DNA from: Lichenibacterium ramalinae
GTDB taxonomy: Bacteria; Pseudomonadota; Alphaproteobacteria; Rhizobiales; Beijerinckiaceae
Assembly (NCBI RefSeq): GCF_004137085.1
Contig: NZ_QYBC01000020.1
Span: 58,964-122,963, forward strand
Reading direction: 5' to 3'
Length of the DNA stretch: 64,000 nucleotides
The notes under the pieces are model-generated. The model saw only the letters and a list, made by a program, of their open reading frames with translations. It was not told where the DNA came from and ran no database searches. This document shows, piece by piece, positions 54,631-63,459 of this stretch (its first letter is position 1; each line of letters begins with the position of its first letter). A program made the position numbers and the translations under genes.

Positions 54631-54706
54631 GCGCCCATCGTCTAGCGGTCTAGGACGTCGCCCTTTCACGGCGAAAACAGGGGTTCGATTCCCCTTGGGC
54701 GCGCCA
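54631..54706 (+). tRNA. tRNA-Glu (anticodon UUC)
   Basis: Acceptor GCGCCCA/TGGGCGC, anticodon stem TCGCC/GGCGA with loop CTTTCAC (anticodon TTC), T-arm AGGGG-TTCGATT-CCCCT, discriminator G and encoded CCA. Base composition changes just after its 3' end, marking it as a likely island entry point. Confidence 0.95.
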
Positions 54707-55021
54707 ACGATTTCAAGCACTTCTCGTCAGCAAGCCTTGTGAGTGTCCTGTTTGTGTCCCGCATGCTTGGCTGGACGCTGTGGAACCTGTTCAGAATCTC
54801 GCTGTGCAGCGAGGCCTGCTGAGCTCGTTTATCTCGTATCGTTATCATCGCTCTTCGGTCAGGCTGCCAACGCATGCGGAAATTCAGCTCCGATCGATGC
54901 TATGAGGGAGTCATCGGGCTTCGAGGTTGTGCTGGGTAGAGCGTGACGGTGCCATAAAGCTCCGCGTCGACGTAGCCGGGGGACAATTTCGGCAGAATGA
55001 TTGAGCGTTCGGAGGTAGGGT
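54707..55021. other. Island boundary, no gene seen
   Basis: 315 bases after tRNA-Glu, mixed composition. I looked for a second copy of the tRNA-Glu 3' end further right and did not find one by eye. No integrase is visible. The last 15 bases carry the ribosome binding site (GGAGGTAGG) of the next gene. Confidence 0.4.
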
Positions 55022-55840
55022 GTGGAGGTGAAACAAGCGGTTGAGATATTAACCCGCTCTCGACCGAGCCAGTATCTTTTCGAGCGCGAATTCGCCGTGG
55101 CGGTGTTTTCGAGCTGGCTAAACTCCCCAGAGGATCTACACGCGCCATCGAAAACTTTGTTCGTTGCTCTGAATCTTGCTCTACTCAACCAGCGAAGTGT
55201 GGGCGTCGATCCTCCGAGAGAGTGGTTTTCAGTCGTCTTTGAACCTCAAGTTTATTTGACACTTATGCGAACAGCTATCGATATTCCCTTATTCTGGCAT
55301 CTAGACAATCATCTTGAATATAACGATTGCATATATACTGGAGATCTTGTTCGGTTTTTGTTAACTTACCGTCCTAAGGGGAGTGATAAACGCAAGCGCC
55401 CAAGTTTAGGCAAGGCCTTCGAATTCATCAACAGGCATGGCGGCTACGTGCGTGGGAATTTTAGTTATGGACGAACTGATTGGTGCAGCGCATCAAAGCA
55501 CCATGTCATATGGCGTGACTTTAAACGTTCTTCACCGTTTCAATGTGTTCGGTTCCACGGATCGAAGTTCGATTGGTATCTTGATCCCAGGCAACCGGGT
55601 TTTCTCGAACAGTTGATAGAAACAGCTTCGCGTGAGCAGGACATCTTGCAGATTTTTTGCGAGGCGCTTGATGTTCAAGAACGACTTCGAGCCATCGTTG
55701 ATGGGCGGGCAATGGCTGTTGAGGACTTTTTCCTTTTTCCAGCGAATCTGAGCCCAAAAGTGTGTCGATTGCCAGCTATGTCAGCTAGTTCTTACGGCAA
55801 GATGGCAACCTACAGGCGTAGTGCCACTGGTGCTAAGTAA
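55022..55840 (+). CDS. Orphan AT-rich hypothetical protein
   Basis: 272 residues from GTG 55022, with GGAGG seven bases upstream. AT content is well above the chromosomal genes, so recently acquired. Soluble, mixed alpha/beta, rich in aromatic residues (YLFEREFAVAVFSSWLNSPE, IPLFWHLDNHLEYNDCIYTG, GNFSYGRTDWCSASKHHVIW). No motif of a known nuclease, methylase or phage protein is obvious. It stands alone between tRNA-Glu and the transposon relics. Confidence 0.65.
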   Translation: MEVKQAVEILTRSRPSQYLFEREFAVAVFSSWLNSPEDLHAPSKTLFVALNLALLNQRSVGVDPPREWFSVVFEPQVYLTLMRTAIDIPLFWHLDNHLEYNDCIYTGDLVRFLLTYRPKGSDKRKRPSLGKAFEFINRHGGYVRGNFSYGRTDWCSASKHHVIWRDFKRSSPFQCVRFHGSKFDWYLDPRQPGFLEQLIETASREQDILQIFCEALDVQERLRAIVDGRAMAVEDFFLFPANLSPKVCRLPAMSASSYGKMATYRRSATGAK

Positions 55841-55899
55841 CTTGCGGGACATTGGGCCGGTGAAACTACCCACGCGTTGCGGAGCTTATCCGGGCGCCG

Positions 55900-56552
55900 T
55901 CAGGCGCCGATGGCGCCCAGCACGGTGCTGAACGAGCCGGCGCCGGAGGTCATGCGCGCTGTCGCCACTACGGTTCGCACGGCGGCTTCGCCCTCGGCGG
56001 ACCATATGGCGCGGTAGCCGTGGTTGTTCTTGCGCTGGATCACCGTCGGGCGGAGATCGCGCTCACAGGCGTTGTTTGTGGCATCGACCCGTACGGGGAT
56101 GGGCACGCCGGGCGCGACGCGTCCTTGTCGGCGCTGCGGCGTGCCACTGTGGTGGCGTCTGACGAGACGGGAGTGCGCATCGAGGGCACGAACCGTTTCC
56201 ACTGAGTGTTCCGGTGCGAGGAAGTGGTGGTGCACCACGTACGCGCCACACGTCGGGGCGGCGTGGTGCACGAGATCATGGACGGGCACCGTCCCGCCGT
56301 GTGGCTGTCAGACCCCTACTCGGCCCAACAGGGCCATGCCGCCCGGCAGCAGACCTGCCTGGGCCACCTGGCGCGCGACATCGACCACGCGGCGATCATA
56401 TCGGGATCTTTGGCGATGACGCGACTGTAGCCCTCGTGACCGGGCTTTGCACCGCCGGGGCGGGACTGCTCGCGCCGCTCCTTGCGGTCGGTGTAGGGCG
56501 ACGTGCGCGACGTCTTGCCCGGGCGCTGCAGCTTTAGTGCCAGCTTGATCAA
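55900..56552 (-). pseudogene. IS66-family transposase relic with inverted middle
   Basis: Minus strand near 56552-56400 carries an IS66 TnpC N-terminal block (REQSRPGGAKPGHEGYSR). Minus strand near 56095-55905 carries the C-terminal block (TNNACERDLRPTV, then HGYRAIWSAEGEAAVRTVVA). The core between them lies on the plus strand at about 56140-56400: VVASDETGVRIEG, VVHEIMDGHRPAVWLSD, YSAQQGHAARQQTCLGHLAR. The core also has a TGA (56203-56205) where the family has Trp. So the gene has suffered an internal inversion plus a nonsense change and is dead. No IS66 ends recognised. Confidence 0.75.
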
Positions 56553-56556
56553 CTAG

Positions 56557-57905
56557 CAGGACGCTGAAAACGGTCGACGTCACGCCCATCATGCTCATGT
56601 CTCATCGTTTTTCACCGCTGGACCGGCGAGAAGCGGGCGGATCGGACCTTTTGCAGTGTGCAGGCCGCCTTGTGGGACGGGCACCAGCCCTGTCGCGGTG
56701 TGCGGGCGGCCGTTGCAGCCCCTCTCACGCCACCTCTGATTCAGCCAGTAGCTTCGGCAGGCGTATGAGGTTGCAGGCCGCGGCCGAGAAGGCGAAGGCC
56801 ATGTCGACGCGCTCGCGGCCCCGCATCCGGATGCGGCGCAAGAGCCCGAACTCCTTGCCCCACCCGAAACCCTCCTCGATCCGCTTGCGGATGCGCTGGC
56901 TGAGCGCGTAGCCGGGATGGCGTGTCGTGCGCCCGTCGACGGCGGAGCGCCGCCCCGCGATGTTGCGGGCGATGTGCGGCGTCACGTTCATGAAGCGCAA
57001 TTCGTTCACGAAATCCTCGGCGTCATAGCCCTTGTCGGCCCCGAGCGTGATGCGGCTCGGCCGGTCGGCGCGCTTCTCGATCATGGCCAGGGCGGCGATG
57101 CGCTCGGCCTGGCCGTTGGCCTCCGTGACGCAGCCGTCCACGATCAGCCCGTTGCGGTTCTCCATGAGGAGATGGCCCATGAAGCTGAGCTTGGCCTCGC
57201 GCCCCTGACCCTTGCGGGGGAGCTTGGCCTTGGGGTCCGTGGCACTTTGGTGCGTGTCGTTGGACAGGCGCTGGCCGTGGAAGTCCACCTCGGCATTGCG
57301 TCCGCCGGCCGGCGGCTCGGGCGGTTCGGACGGCGTGCCGTCGTCCTTGGGCCGAAAGCTCTTCATGGAAGCCCAGGCCTGGATCAGCGTGCCGTCCACG
57401 CTGAAGTGATCCTGGGACAGGAGCCGCTTCACGCGCGGGATGGCCAGCACCGCGCTCAGGAACGCCGCCGCCACGCTGCCGTCGAGCAGGCGATCGCGGT
57501 TCTTGGAGAAGGTCGAAGCGTCCCACACGGGATCGTCGACGCCCAGGCCGACGAACCAGCGGAACAGCAGATTGAAGTCGAGCTGCTCCATCAGCTGACG
57601 CTCGGAGCGCACCGAGTAGAACGCCTGCAACAGCATCGCCCGCAGCAGCTGTTCGGGCGGGATCGAGGGACGGCCGATCTCCGAGTAGATCTCGCCGAAG
57701 CGCCCGTCGAGCGACGCCAGCGCCTCGTTCACCAAAGTCCGGATCGTACGCAGGGGATGATCCGAGCGGACGCGCTGCTCCAGATCCACATAGGAGAACA
57801 GTGACCCGCTCCGGCTGTCCTGTCCGCGCATCCGACACCCCCCCGCCGACCAAGGCTGAGTGAATCACGAACTGGCCCACCCTCGAAGCCTTTTTCAGCG
57901 TCCTG
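56557..57905 (-). mobile_element. Complete IS5-family insertion sequence
   Basis: 1349 bases with terminal inverted repeats beginning CAGGACGCTGAAAA at the left (56557) and the same sequence on the complementary strand at the right (ending 57905). It is flanked on both sides by CTAG (56553-56556 and 57906-57909), a target duplication of the YTAR type used by IS5 elements. It contains one intact transposase gene on the minus strand. Confidence 0.85.
56725..57831 (-). CDS. IS5-family DDE transposase
   Basis: 368 residues, intact. N-terminal IS5 helical domain (LFSYVDLEQRVRSDHPLRTI, PEQLLRAMLLQAFYSVRSER, RWFVGLGVDDPVWDASTFSK). Catalytic blocks: DHFSVDGTLIQAWAS (first Asp), TLGADKGYDAEDFVNEL (second Asp) and RKRIEEGFGWGKEFGLLRRI (Glu, with the Y/F-x-x-R-x3-E-x6-K type spacing). 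Cuts and moves the element. Its length is typical of the family. Confidence 0.92.
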   Translation of the reverse strand: MRGQDSRSGSLFSYVDLEQRVRSDHPLRTIRTLVNEALASLDGRFGEIYSEIGRPSIPPEQLLRAMLLQAFYSVRSERQLMEQLDFNLLFRWFVGLGVDDPVWDASTFSKNRDRLLDGSVAAAFLSAVLAIPRVKRLLSQDHFSVDGTLIQAWASMKSFRPKDDGTPSEPPEPPAGGRNAEVDFHGQRLSNDTHQSATDPKAKLPRKGQGREAKLSFMGHLLMENRNGLIVDGCVTEANGQAERIAALAMIEKRADRPSRITLGADKGYDAEDFVNELRFMNVTPHIARNIAGRRSAVDGRTTRHPGYALSQRIRKRIEEGFGWGKEFGLLRRIRMRGRERVDMAFAFSAAACNLIRLPKLLAESEVA

Positions 57906-58159
57906 CTAGTCCTTGCTTAGGCGCTCGAGATCACCGCCGCTCATGCCATCAAGAAACAGCCTTCAGCGGACCGTGCAGTCTATCGTTGCATCTCGGCCGA
58001 CGATGCAGGGCGCGGGTCGCCTCAACTGAGCCCGTGGGTAGAAACTGTTATTCGCGCAATGTCATCCTGAGGCATGAAGGATCATCTTTCAAACCTCAGG
58101 AAGATCGAAAAGATACGCTGGATAGTCTAGATCATCGTCATAGCATTCAGCGAGGAGTA

Positions 58160-58459
58160 ATGATGATGTCTGGCAATCCAATCACGAAATCTAATTCATC
58201 TTTCGGCGAACTGCCGAGCACTGGCTTTGTGCGCATGAAGGCACTGCTGCCTCCCCACGGTCCGATCCCTGCGAGCCGCGCTACTATCTACGCTTGGATC
58301 CGTGCGGGCGTTTTCCCCTCTCCGGTGTCTATTGGGACAGGACGCATCAAGGGTTTCCGCGTCGAAGATGTGCGCGCCTTCCTTCAACACCCAAGCACGG
58401 CTCAACCGAACGGCCGTCAAGCAAATAGCATCAAGCCTTCGATGAGTAGGGATCGATAG
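58160..58459 (+). CDS. AlpA-like helix-turn-helix regulator
   Basis: 99 residues; three consecutive ATGs follow GAGGAG, so the exact start is open. The core (FVRMKALLPPHGPIPASRAT, IYAWIRAGVFPSPVSIG, then IKGFRVEDVRAFL) is the winged-helix fold of AlpA/excisionase-type proteins, including the aromatic Trp and the GFRVEDV wing. These regulate or assist integrase of prophages and islands; no integrase is in the window. AT-richer than the chromosome. Confidence 0.75.
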   Translation: MMMSGNPITKSNSSFGELPSTGFVRMKALLPPHGPIPASRATIYAWIRAGVFPSPVSIGTGRIKGFRVEDVRAFLQHPSTAQPNGRQANSIKPSMSRDR

Positions 58460-58560
58460 AAAATAGGGGGCTCGGTCGCAGTACGCCTCCTAGCGAACTG
58501 GACAATATCAGTGCTCCGAAAATTACCAGAATTCCTTGTTTATAATCGGTGGTGGACATC

Positions 58561-59409
58561 ATGGATGATCTGAAAAAGGCGCTGCTAGTGGGATGGTTGA
58601 TGAAACTCAAGTCCGATCCTATCGGCGCGATCGAAGGATGCAAAGCGGATTCGATACGGTCAGAGTTGACCGAAAATAAAAGAAAACATCAAGTCGTGGC
58701 GTTTATCGTCGGCTTTGTCCGACAATTAGCGTCGTCGAGTGAGGCCCAGAATGAATTTTTTGATCACAATTTTTGGCCTGAAAGTGGTCACAAACCTAGT
58801 GCGAACAAGTTGCCAATATTGACTTGTCGCTTTATTCTAGGGGCGGCGAAGACTAGGGGTACTTTGTATCAGCAAGCGTTAAGCTGGAGCAAAGCGGTCA
58901 CATACTATGTTCAGCATGGGACTGAGCCGGAAGCCGTGGTTGATCATTTAGGAGAACACAAACTTCATCGCGTGATCGATCATGTCGAGCGGATGATGGG
59001 CAACGAAGGAGAGAAACAGGATGGCAAGGGATCATCCACCTGGAAGCCGAAGACGTCTTGTTCGCAGCTCGATGAAAGTGTCGACGAAAATTGGGACGGT
59101 CCATCCTCTGAGGATGACTCAAGTGATACCCATGCAGATCACGAATCCGTAGAGTCTGCAGATGAGAAAATCACAGAAAACGAGCCGGCGTCGGTTCTGT
59201 TAAAAAAGAAAACGAAAAGACACAAAGACCCACCATTCGATCGCAGTGTGCACATCTACTTTGTGGCAGGTGCTTTCAGGCAAGAGATCCTTGATACTCC
59301 TGCCGGAAGCTATGTCCAAGTCACACTCCGCCGGGTAATCTGGCCGAACCCTTGGAAGCGGTTTGAGGCCGTTGGGACTCGGTCGGTCTCCTGGAAGCCA
59401 TCTGACTAA
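58561..59409 (+). CDS. Orphan island protein with acidic linker
   Basis: 282 residues from ATG 58561 (a GTG start at 58549 is possible). AT-rich. N-terminal helical part (KKALLVGWLMKLKSDPIGAI, VVAFIVGFVRQLASSSEAQN), a middle helix block (SWSKAVTYYVQHGTEPEAVV), then an acidic, Ser/Asp/Glu-rich linker (about 170-215), a Lys-rich patch (LLKKKTKRHKDPP) and a short C-terminal domain. No known family. It lies 100 bases after the AlpA-like gene on the same strand. Confidence 0.6.
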   Translation: MDDLKKALLVGWLMKLKSDPIGAIEGCKADSIRSELTENKRKHQVVAFIVGFVRQLASSSEAQNEFFDHNFWPESGHKPSANKLPILTCRFILGAAKTRGTLYQQALSWSKAVTYYVQHGTEPEAVVDHLGEHKLHRVIDHVERMMGNEGEKQDGKGSSTWKPKTSCSQLDESVDENWDGPSSEDDSSDTHADHESVESADEKITENEPASVLLKKKTKRHKDPPFDRSVHIYFVAGAFRQEILDTPAGSYVQVTLRRVIWPNPWKRFEAVGTRSVSWKPSD

Positions 59410-59507
59410 ATTGTCTAGTACGAAGGTGAGTTTCGAGCAAACGTCCGCGAAGTGGGCCTGTTGGTTGGACATCCAGAATGCTAATGACATCAGCGGCGAT
59501 GTAAGTA

Positions 59508-60176
59508 TCACATCTCTGAACGAGCGCGAGGCAGGATAAGAGTCGCGTCGTCACCAGCCACGCCATGGGCTATGGCTTTCCGGCTGTAGCCCATGACGTA
59601 ATCAACGTCGTGGGTAATAGGGATAACATCGAGGCGGTCGAGGGGGTAGTTGGGACGGATATAACGACTCTGGTGCTCCGCGAAGTGTGCGTCGAGGCCA
59701 CCATCAAGGCGTGACCCAAGGGGAACGAACGCAAGGCAGTGGCTATGCTCGCCATCGTTGACCCGCGCATCGGCAAGGGTGCCCCGGTGATGTTTGAAGA
59801 TCGGGAAGTCAGGGCTGCAAATCCAAATGGGCAAGCGCCCGAACGATGAGGCGGCCCGGGGATGACGAACGATCCAAGGCAGGTGCATGCGGTAGATGCG
59901 TTCAATTTCATCGCTCATCACCCTGGCCCGATGGACGGCGCTGCCGTCGATTGGTCTAAACATCAATGTCAGCAGATATGGGGTATACTCATCGGCGACG
60001 AGCCATCGAGCCCATTTGCCGTAAGCGATTTCGACATCAGCTGGATTATGATTTCGATTGTGTTGCATCTTCGATTCCGATGATTGCTGACGGTGGGTCA
60101 ACGCGAGGTGCCGCTCACTCAATAGCCACTTACTGAGTTTCGCTTTTACGTGATGGGCGTGGCTTAATTTGCTCAT
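59508..60176 (-). CDS. Replication-initiator-like protein, possible HUH fold
   Basis: 222 residues from ATG 60176. It shows YLLTLMFRPIDGSAVHRARV, a His-rich strand NDGEHSHCLAFVPLG (about 132-146) and a late VDYVMGYSRKAIAHGV with a Tyr in a helix-like context. Strand-HxH followed by Tyr-helix is the general order of HUH rolling-circle initiators and relaxases, but the canonical hydrophobic-H-hydrophobic-H pattern is only partly met. Function therefore uncertain. A small gene ends 11 bases before its start in the same direction. Confidence 0.5.
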   Translation of the reverse strand: MSKLSHAHHVKAKLSKWLLSERHLALTHRQQSSESKMQHNRNHNPADVEIAYGKWARWLVADEYTPYLLTLMFRPIDGSAVHRARVMSDEIERIYRMHLPWIVRHPRAASSFGRLPIWICSPDFPIFKHHRGTLADARVNDGEHSHCLAFVPLGSRLDGGLDAHFAEHQSRYIRPNYPLDRLDVIPITHDVDYVMGYSRKAIAHGVAGDDATLILPRARSEM

Positions 60177-60186
60177 TACAAACGGC

Positions 60187-60450
60187 TCAATGTCGGGCTG
60201 AGCGCTGGTGCAATGGTTCAAACTTGTCAGTTTCGATGCCGTGAAGGCATAGGTCTACATATGCTGGTCCGCCTTTTTCGGAAAACCACATTGCAGGTCT
60301 GATGTGGTAGTCTGCCGAACCCCTGGCATTCCATCGGGTCGAAAAGGCTACGTTTTTAAATTGGCGTGATGCGACCTGATGCGGCCGAAGCCTAAGCGGT
60401 CTGAGGTGCCATACAGCTTTTACGCGATGATCAAAGGTGGGCTCCGCCAA
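60187..60450 (-). CDS. Small basic hypothetical protein upstream of the initiator-like gene
   Basis: 87 residues, rich in His and Arg (FDHRVKAVWHLRPLRLRPHQ, FSTRWNARGSADYHIRPAMW). The stop is 11 bases from the start of the next gene on the same strand, an operon-like distance. No family recognised; composition is intermediate, so coding status is uncertain. Confidence 0.35.
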   Translation of the reverse strand: MAEPTFDHRVKAVWHLRPLRLRPHQVASRQFKNVAFSTRWNARGSADYHIRPAMWFSEKGGPAYVDLCLHGIETDKFEPLHQRSARH

Positions 60451-60594
60451 GGGCGGCGTTGTGGGGACTCATGAGTCAACGGCCTTTTGCGATCCGCATG
60501 GTGCCGACGATGGTCGCAAAGCGTGGCCGTGAGCACACTGGGTCGGCTGAATCACAGTTGACGACCCTATTCGGCCAGCTGTTACGCCCGGCCG

Positions 60595-61644
60595 ATGCGC
60601 AAACTAACCAAACCCTCGACGTTCAGCTTCGACCCGGTCGGGCTTGACCACGCCCGCAAGGTCATCGAACCCGCCCTATTTTGGGCGCCGCGGTCGTTCC
60701 TCGACGATCTACGAGCCAACCTCGCCCTGAACGGCGTGCAAGCAGCGGTGGCTCGGCGTGACCCGGGCCCGATCTTCGACTGGCTCCAGCGCCTGATCCA
60801 GCTGCAGGGCATTTCCGACAGTGTCGCTTTCGCCTACGCCGACCGACATGGGACAGCGACCTGGGCCGACCTCATTGCCTCCCTTGCGGTCGACCCATCA
60901 TGTCCGAAGTTACAGGGCCATCGGCACTTCAACCGCTGTGGCTATCGCAAGTCAGCAGGCACCTGCGCCGAGCCCGCGCACCTCTCCCGCTGTCCTTTGC
61001 CGGTGTTGCATCTCCGCAAGGGCGCCCTGAACCAAGCCAGCTACAGCTTGGCACTTTTCATCCGCGACATGTGCGCTGGCGACGTCGTCGGCTGGCTCGA
61101 TGCGCAGCTCGCCGGGGCTGATCTAGGCGCCGCCGCTACCTACACCGCCAGCGGGCTTCGAGCGGCCGTGGTTGCGCCCCTCACGGCTGTTCACGGGGTT
61201 GGCGCGAAGCTTTGGTCGATGGCCTTGGCTGACCTGCTGCTGGCTGGCGATCCCGGCCGGCCGCGGTGGGTGGCAGCTGGCGCCCGCATGATCGCCATTG
61301 ACACCTTGGTGCACGGCTTCCTGCACCGCACCGGCACCCTACGAAGGTGTCGGTCCGAACACGTCTATGGCCCAGCTTGCTACGCCGATGGCGGGTGTGC
61401 CGACATCATCGAGGCTGTCGCCGTCAAAATCGATGCCCGGGAGTTCAACCCCGATTTCCCGGCCACCTTCCCGCGCTTCGTCCAGCACGCGATTTGGCGG
61501 TTCTGCGCGGCCGGCGTGCTCGATATCTGCAACGGCGTGCGGATCGATGATCGAGCGCCCTGTCGGCAGCGCCTGTGTCCGACTGGACCGAATTGTGATC
61601 GCCTGCCGCTCCGCCCCGAGAAGGTCCTTGTCACTCAACCATAA
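60595..61644 (+). CDS. HhH-GPD-like, Cys-rich hypothetical protein
   Basis: 349 residues. A helix-hairpin-helix-like stretch LTAVHGVGAKLWSMALADLL (196-215) is followed by MIAIDTLVHGFLHRTG, placing Asp236 where base-excision glycosylases of the EndoIII/MutY class carry the catalytic Asp. Two Cys groups occur: four in 103-133 (SCPKLQGHRHFNRCGYRKS, then GTCAEPAHLSRCP) and C-x4-C-x5-C near the end (APCRQRLCPTGPNC), the latter in the place of the EndoIII Fe-S loop. The sequence is much longer than EndoIII, so this is a divergent relative at best. Unknown role, possibly DNA repair or phage defence. Confidence 0.55.
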   Translation: MRKLTKPSTFSFDPVGLDHARKVIEPALFWAPRSFLDDLRANLALNGVQAAVARRDPGPIFDWLQRLIQLQGISDSVAFAYADRHGTATWADLIASLAVDPSCPKLQGHRHFNRCGYRKSAGTCAEPAHLSRCPLPVLHLRKGALNQASYSLALFIRDMCAGDVVGWLDAQLAGADLGAAATYTASGLRAAVVAPLTAVHGVGAKLWSMALADLLLAGDPGRPRWVAAGARMIAIDTLVHGFLHRTGTLRRCRSEHVYGPACYADGGCADIIEAVAVKIDAREFNPDFPATFPRFVQHAIWRFCAAGVLDICNGVRIDDRAPCRQRLCPTGPNCDRLPLRPEKVLVTQP

Positions 61645-61808
61645 GATGCATATATCGGGGTTCGGCTGCAGGCGGGTTGGCAACCTAGGCCAGGGCCGAA
61701 CGCAGCCCGTGAGCGTGCGTCCAGCGATCACGCTGAACCACTTCGACGTTCGCCCGCCTGCCCACTCGCGAATTCCAACCAGGGCCTTTCACCCACGTGG
61801 AGATCAAT

Positions 61809-62462
61809 ATGGACGATACCGCTTCGATCATTGCGCCCGAGACGGTCCTCAATGCCCCTTCGGCTGTTGTCGTGTTCGGCCGCGACGAGGGCGGCAAAGC
61901 TCACGCGAGCCGCTTCGAGCCGGCCGACGCCGCCCTGGCCGAGCGGGCCGCCGGGTTGATGGGCATGCGAGCCCTGCGCCTGACGACGGTCGAACAGCAG
62001 GAACTCGCCGCAGAGTTGCCAGAAGGGCGGGTGTTTGCAACCGGCCGGGCCTTCGTGCCATTCGTCAAGGCTGCCGTCTTTGAGCAGCTCGAAGCCGACC
62101 CCGACAGCTTCACCCCTGAGCGCCCGCCTGAAGCCGACATGCCCCCGAGCGCCCCGCCAAGGCCCAAGGGCAGGCGCTCCGCTTCACCCGCCACCGACGG
62201 CACCTATGGCGGCCAGGACGCCCTCAGCGAGCCCGCTGAGCCGCCTGCCGATCGGGCTGCCATCACGCTCGGCCACCGCGTGCTCGCCGCCGAGCTGTAC
62301 GACCCGGAAATATGGTACGTCGCCCAGGTTACCGCGCTTCGCGAGCCTGATCTGCTTCAGCTAAGGTGGGTCAGCGCTCAATGGATAAATGAGCCGCCTT
62401 TTGTCCGCCACCGTGAGCACCTGGCCTTGCTGCCCGCAGCACTTGGCGCCGACGCGGATTGA
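61809..62462 (+). CDS. Hypothetical island protein
   Basis: 217 residues, starting at ATG 61809 with GGAG six bases upstream. N-terminal half helical (AHASRFEPADAALAERAAGL, TTVEQQELAAELPEGRVFAT), central Pro/Arg-rich linker (about 115-140), C-terminal part beta-like with Trp residues (LYDPEIWYVAQVTALREPDL), resembling a small SH3/Tudor-like barrel. Not recognised. GC is chromosomal. Confidence 0.55.
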   Translation: MDDTASIIAPETVLNAPSAVVVFGRDEGGKAHASRFEPADAALAERAAGLMGMRALRLTTVEQQELAAELPEGRVFATGRAFVPFVKAAVFEQLEADPDSFTPERPPEADMPPSAPPRPKGRRSASPATDGTYGGQDALSEPAEPPADRAAITLGHRVLAAELYDPEIWYVAQVTALREPDLLQLRWVSAQWINEPPFVRHREHLALLPAALGADAD

Positions 62463-62492
62463 GGGCGACCTGGGGCGAGCGTCGGAACCTGA

Positions 62493-62777
62493 CTACCCGA
62501 CGTCCCGCCGGACTGGCTGACGCGGCTTCCGACCCGCTTTGAGCGGCTGAGGTGGGGTGGAATGGCTGTCGTAGGCTCGAAGCAGGACATCGACTTCGAC
62601 CCCGAGCGCCCCGGCCAGCCGATCGAGAACATCGACGGTCGGGTTCACGACCCGGCGCTCGATGCCTGAAAGATAAGGGGCCGCCACGCCAGCATCGACT
62701 TCGAGCGCTTCCTGCGACAAGCCTCGCAGCGCGCGGAGGTGCCGGACATTCCAAGCGAGGCGCGCCCTTCCATCCAT
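62493..62777 (-). CDS. XRE-family transcriptional regulator
   Basis: 94 residues. Helix-turn-helix: RHLRALRGLSQEALEVDAG, with recognition helix region VAAPYLSGIERRVVNPTVDV and a trailing LDRLAGALGVEVDVLLRAY. It probably dimerises through the C-terminus and represses nearby promoters. Convergent with the preceding gene; divergent from the DUF805 gene. Confidence 0.88.
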   Translation of the reverse strand: MDGRARLAWNVRHLRALRGLSQEALEVDAGVAAPYLSGIERRVVNPTVDVLDRLAGALGVEVDVLLRAYDSHSTPPQPLKAGRKPRQPVRRDVG

Positions 62778-62883
62778 GCCTCCCAGGCACTCGGACGAGC
62801 TCGCTTAATCCATGACCTATACGCTATGATTTTCTCGGCCTTGCGCTTGGTCCGAGGAGGCGTCGGCCGTTAGGGGGACAGCT

Positions 62884-63449
62884 ATGTGGTATCTGAGCGC
62901 GATGCGTCGCTGCCTCGATTTTCATGGTCGAGCGCGACGCCTGGAATTTTTGGAATTTGCCGCAGGCTGGCTACTGATCACCATGGTTGCCGCCGCGATC
63001 GATCACATGCGCGCTGAAAGCGACCCCCAGGCAGACAATCTCTTCACGTCCCTTGTGGCACTGATCCACATGCTGCCGTTCTGTGCAGTCGCAGCTCGGC
63101 GTTCTCACGACCTGAATCGAACTGGCTGGCTGTGTTCGGCCTCGTGCCGCTTCTCGGTTTGGCCATGTTGCTGGTATGGAGCCTGCCGGGCTCGCCCGGT
63201 GCAAACCGATATGGGTCGAAGCCGGATTCAGAACCGAGCCAGACACCTCCACTCACCGAGCGTTCCTACACGGCACGACGATATGCAAGTCGCGTTGCGC
63301 CAGAAGTCATGGTCAGCGCACCTGCGTCGCATCAATCATTAAATATATTAGAGAAAGTTGCAGAACTCGACCGACTTGCTGGCCTGCTTTTCGACGGCGC
63401 TTTGACAAACGAAGAATTCGACGCGTTGAAACAGCGGTTACTAGCTTGA
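62884..63449 (+). pseudogene. DUF805 membrane protein with SHOCT tail, frameshifted
   Basis: The first frame (62884 to about 63133) gives the DUF805 start: LDFHGRARRLEFLEFAAGW, helices, and RRSHDLNRTGWL. The second frame continues from there as VFGLVPLLGLAMLLVWSLPG and SPGANRYGSKP, the usual DUF805 end. It then runs into a C-terminal SHOCT-like helix pair (ELDRLAGLLFDGALTNEEF) to 63449. The junction is in ACTGGCTGGCTGTG; adding one GGCT unit restores one frame. Either a slippage mutation, sequencing error or phase switch. Confidence 0.75.
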
Positions 63450-63459
63450 GGCAGATAAC

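Noticed and set aside
54666..54875. Minus-strand frame ending GIEPLFSP over tRNA-Glu
   Set aside because: Same type of tRNA-derived false translation.
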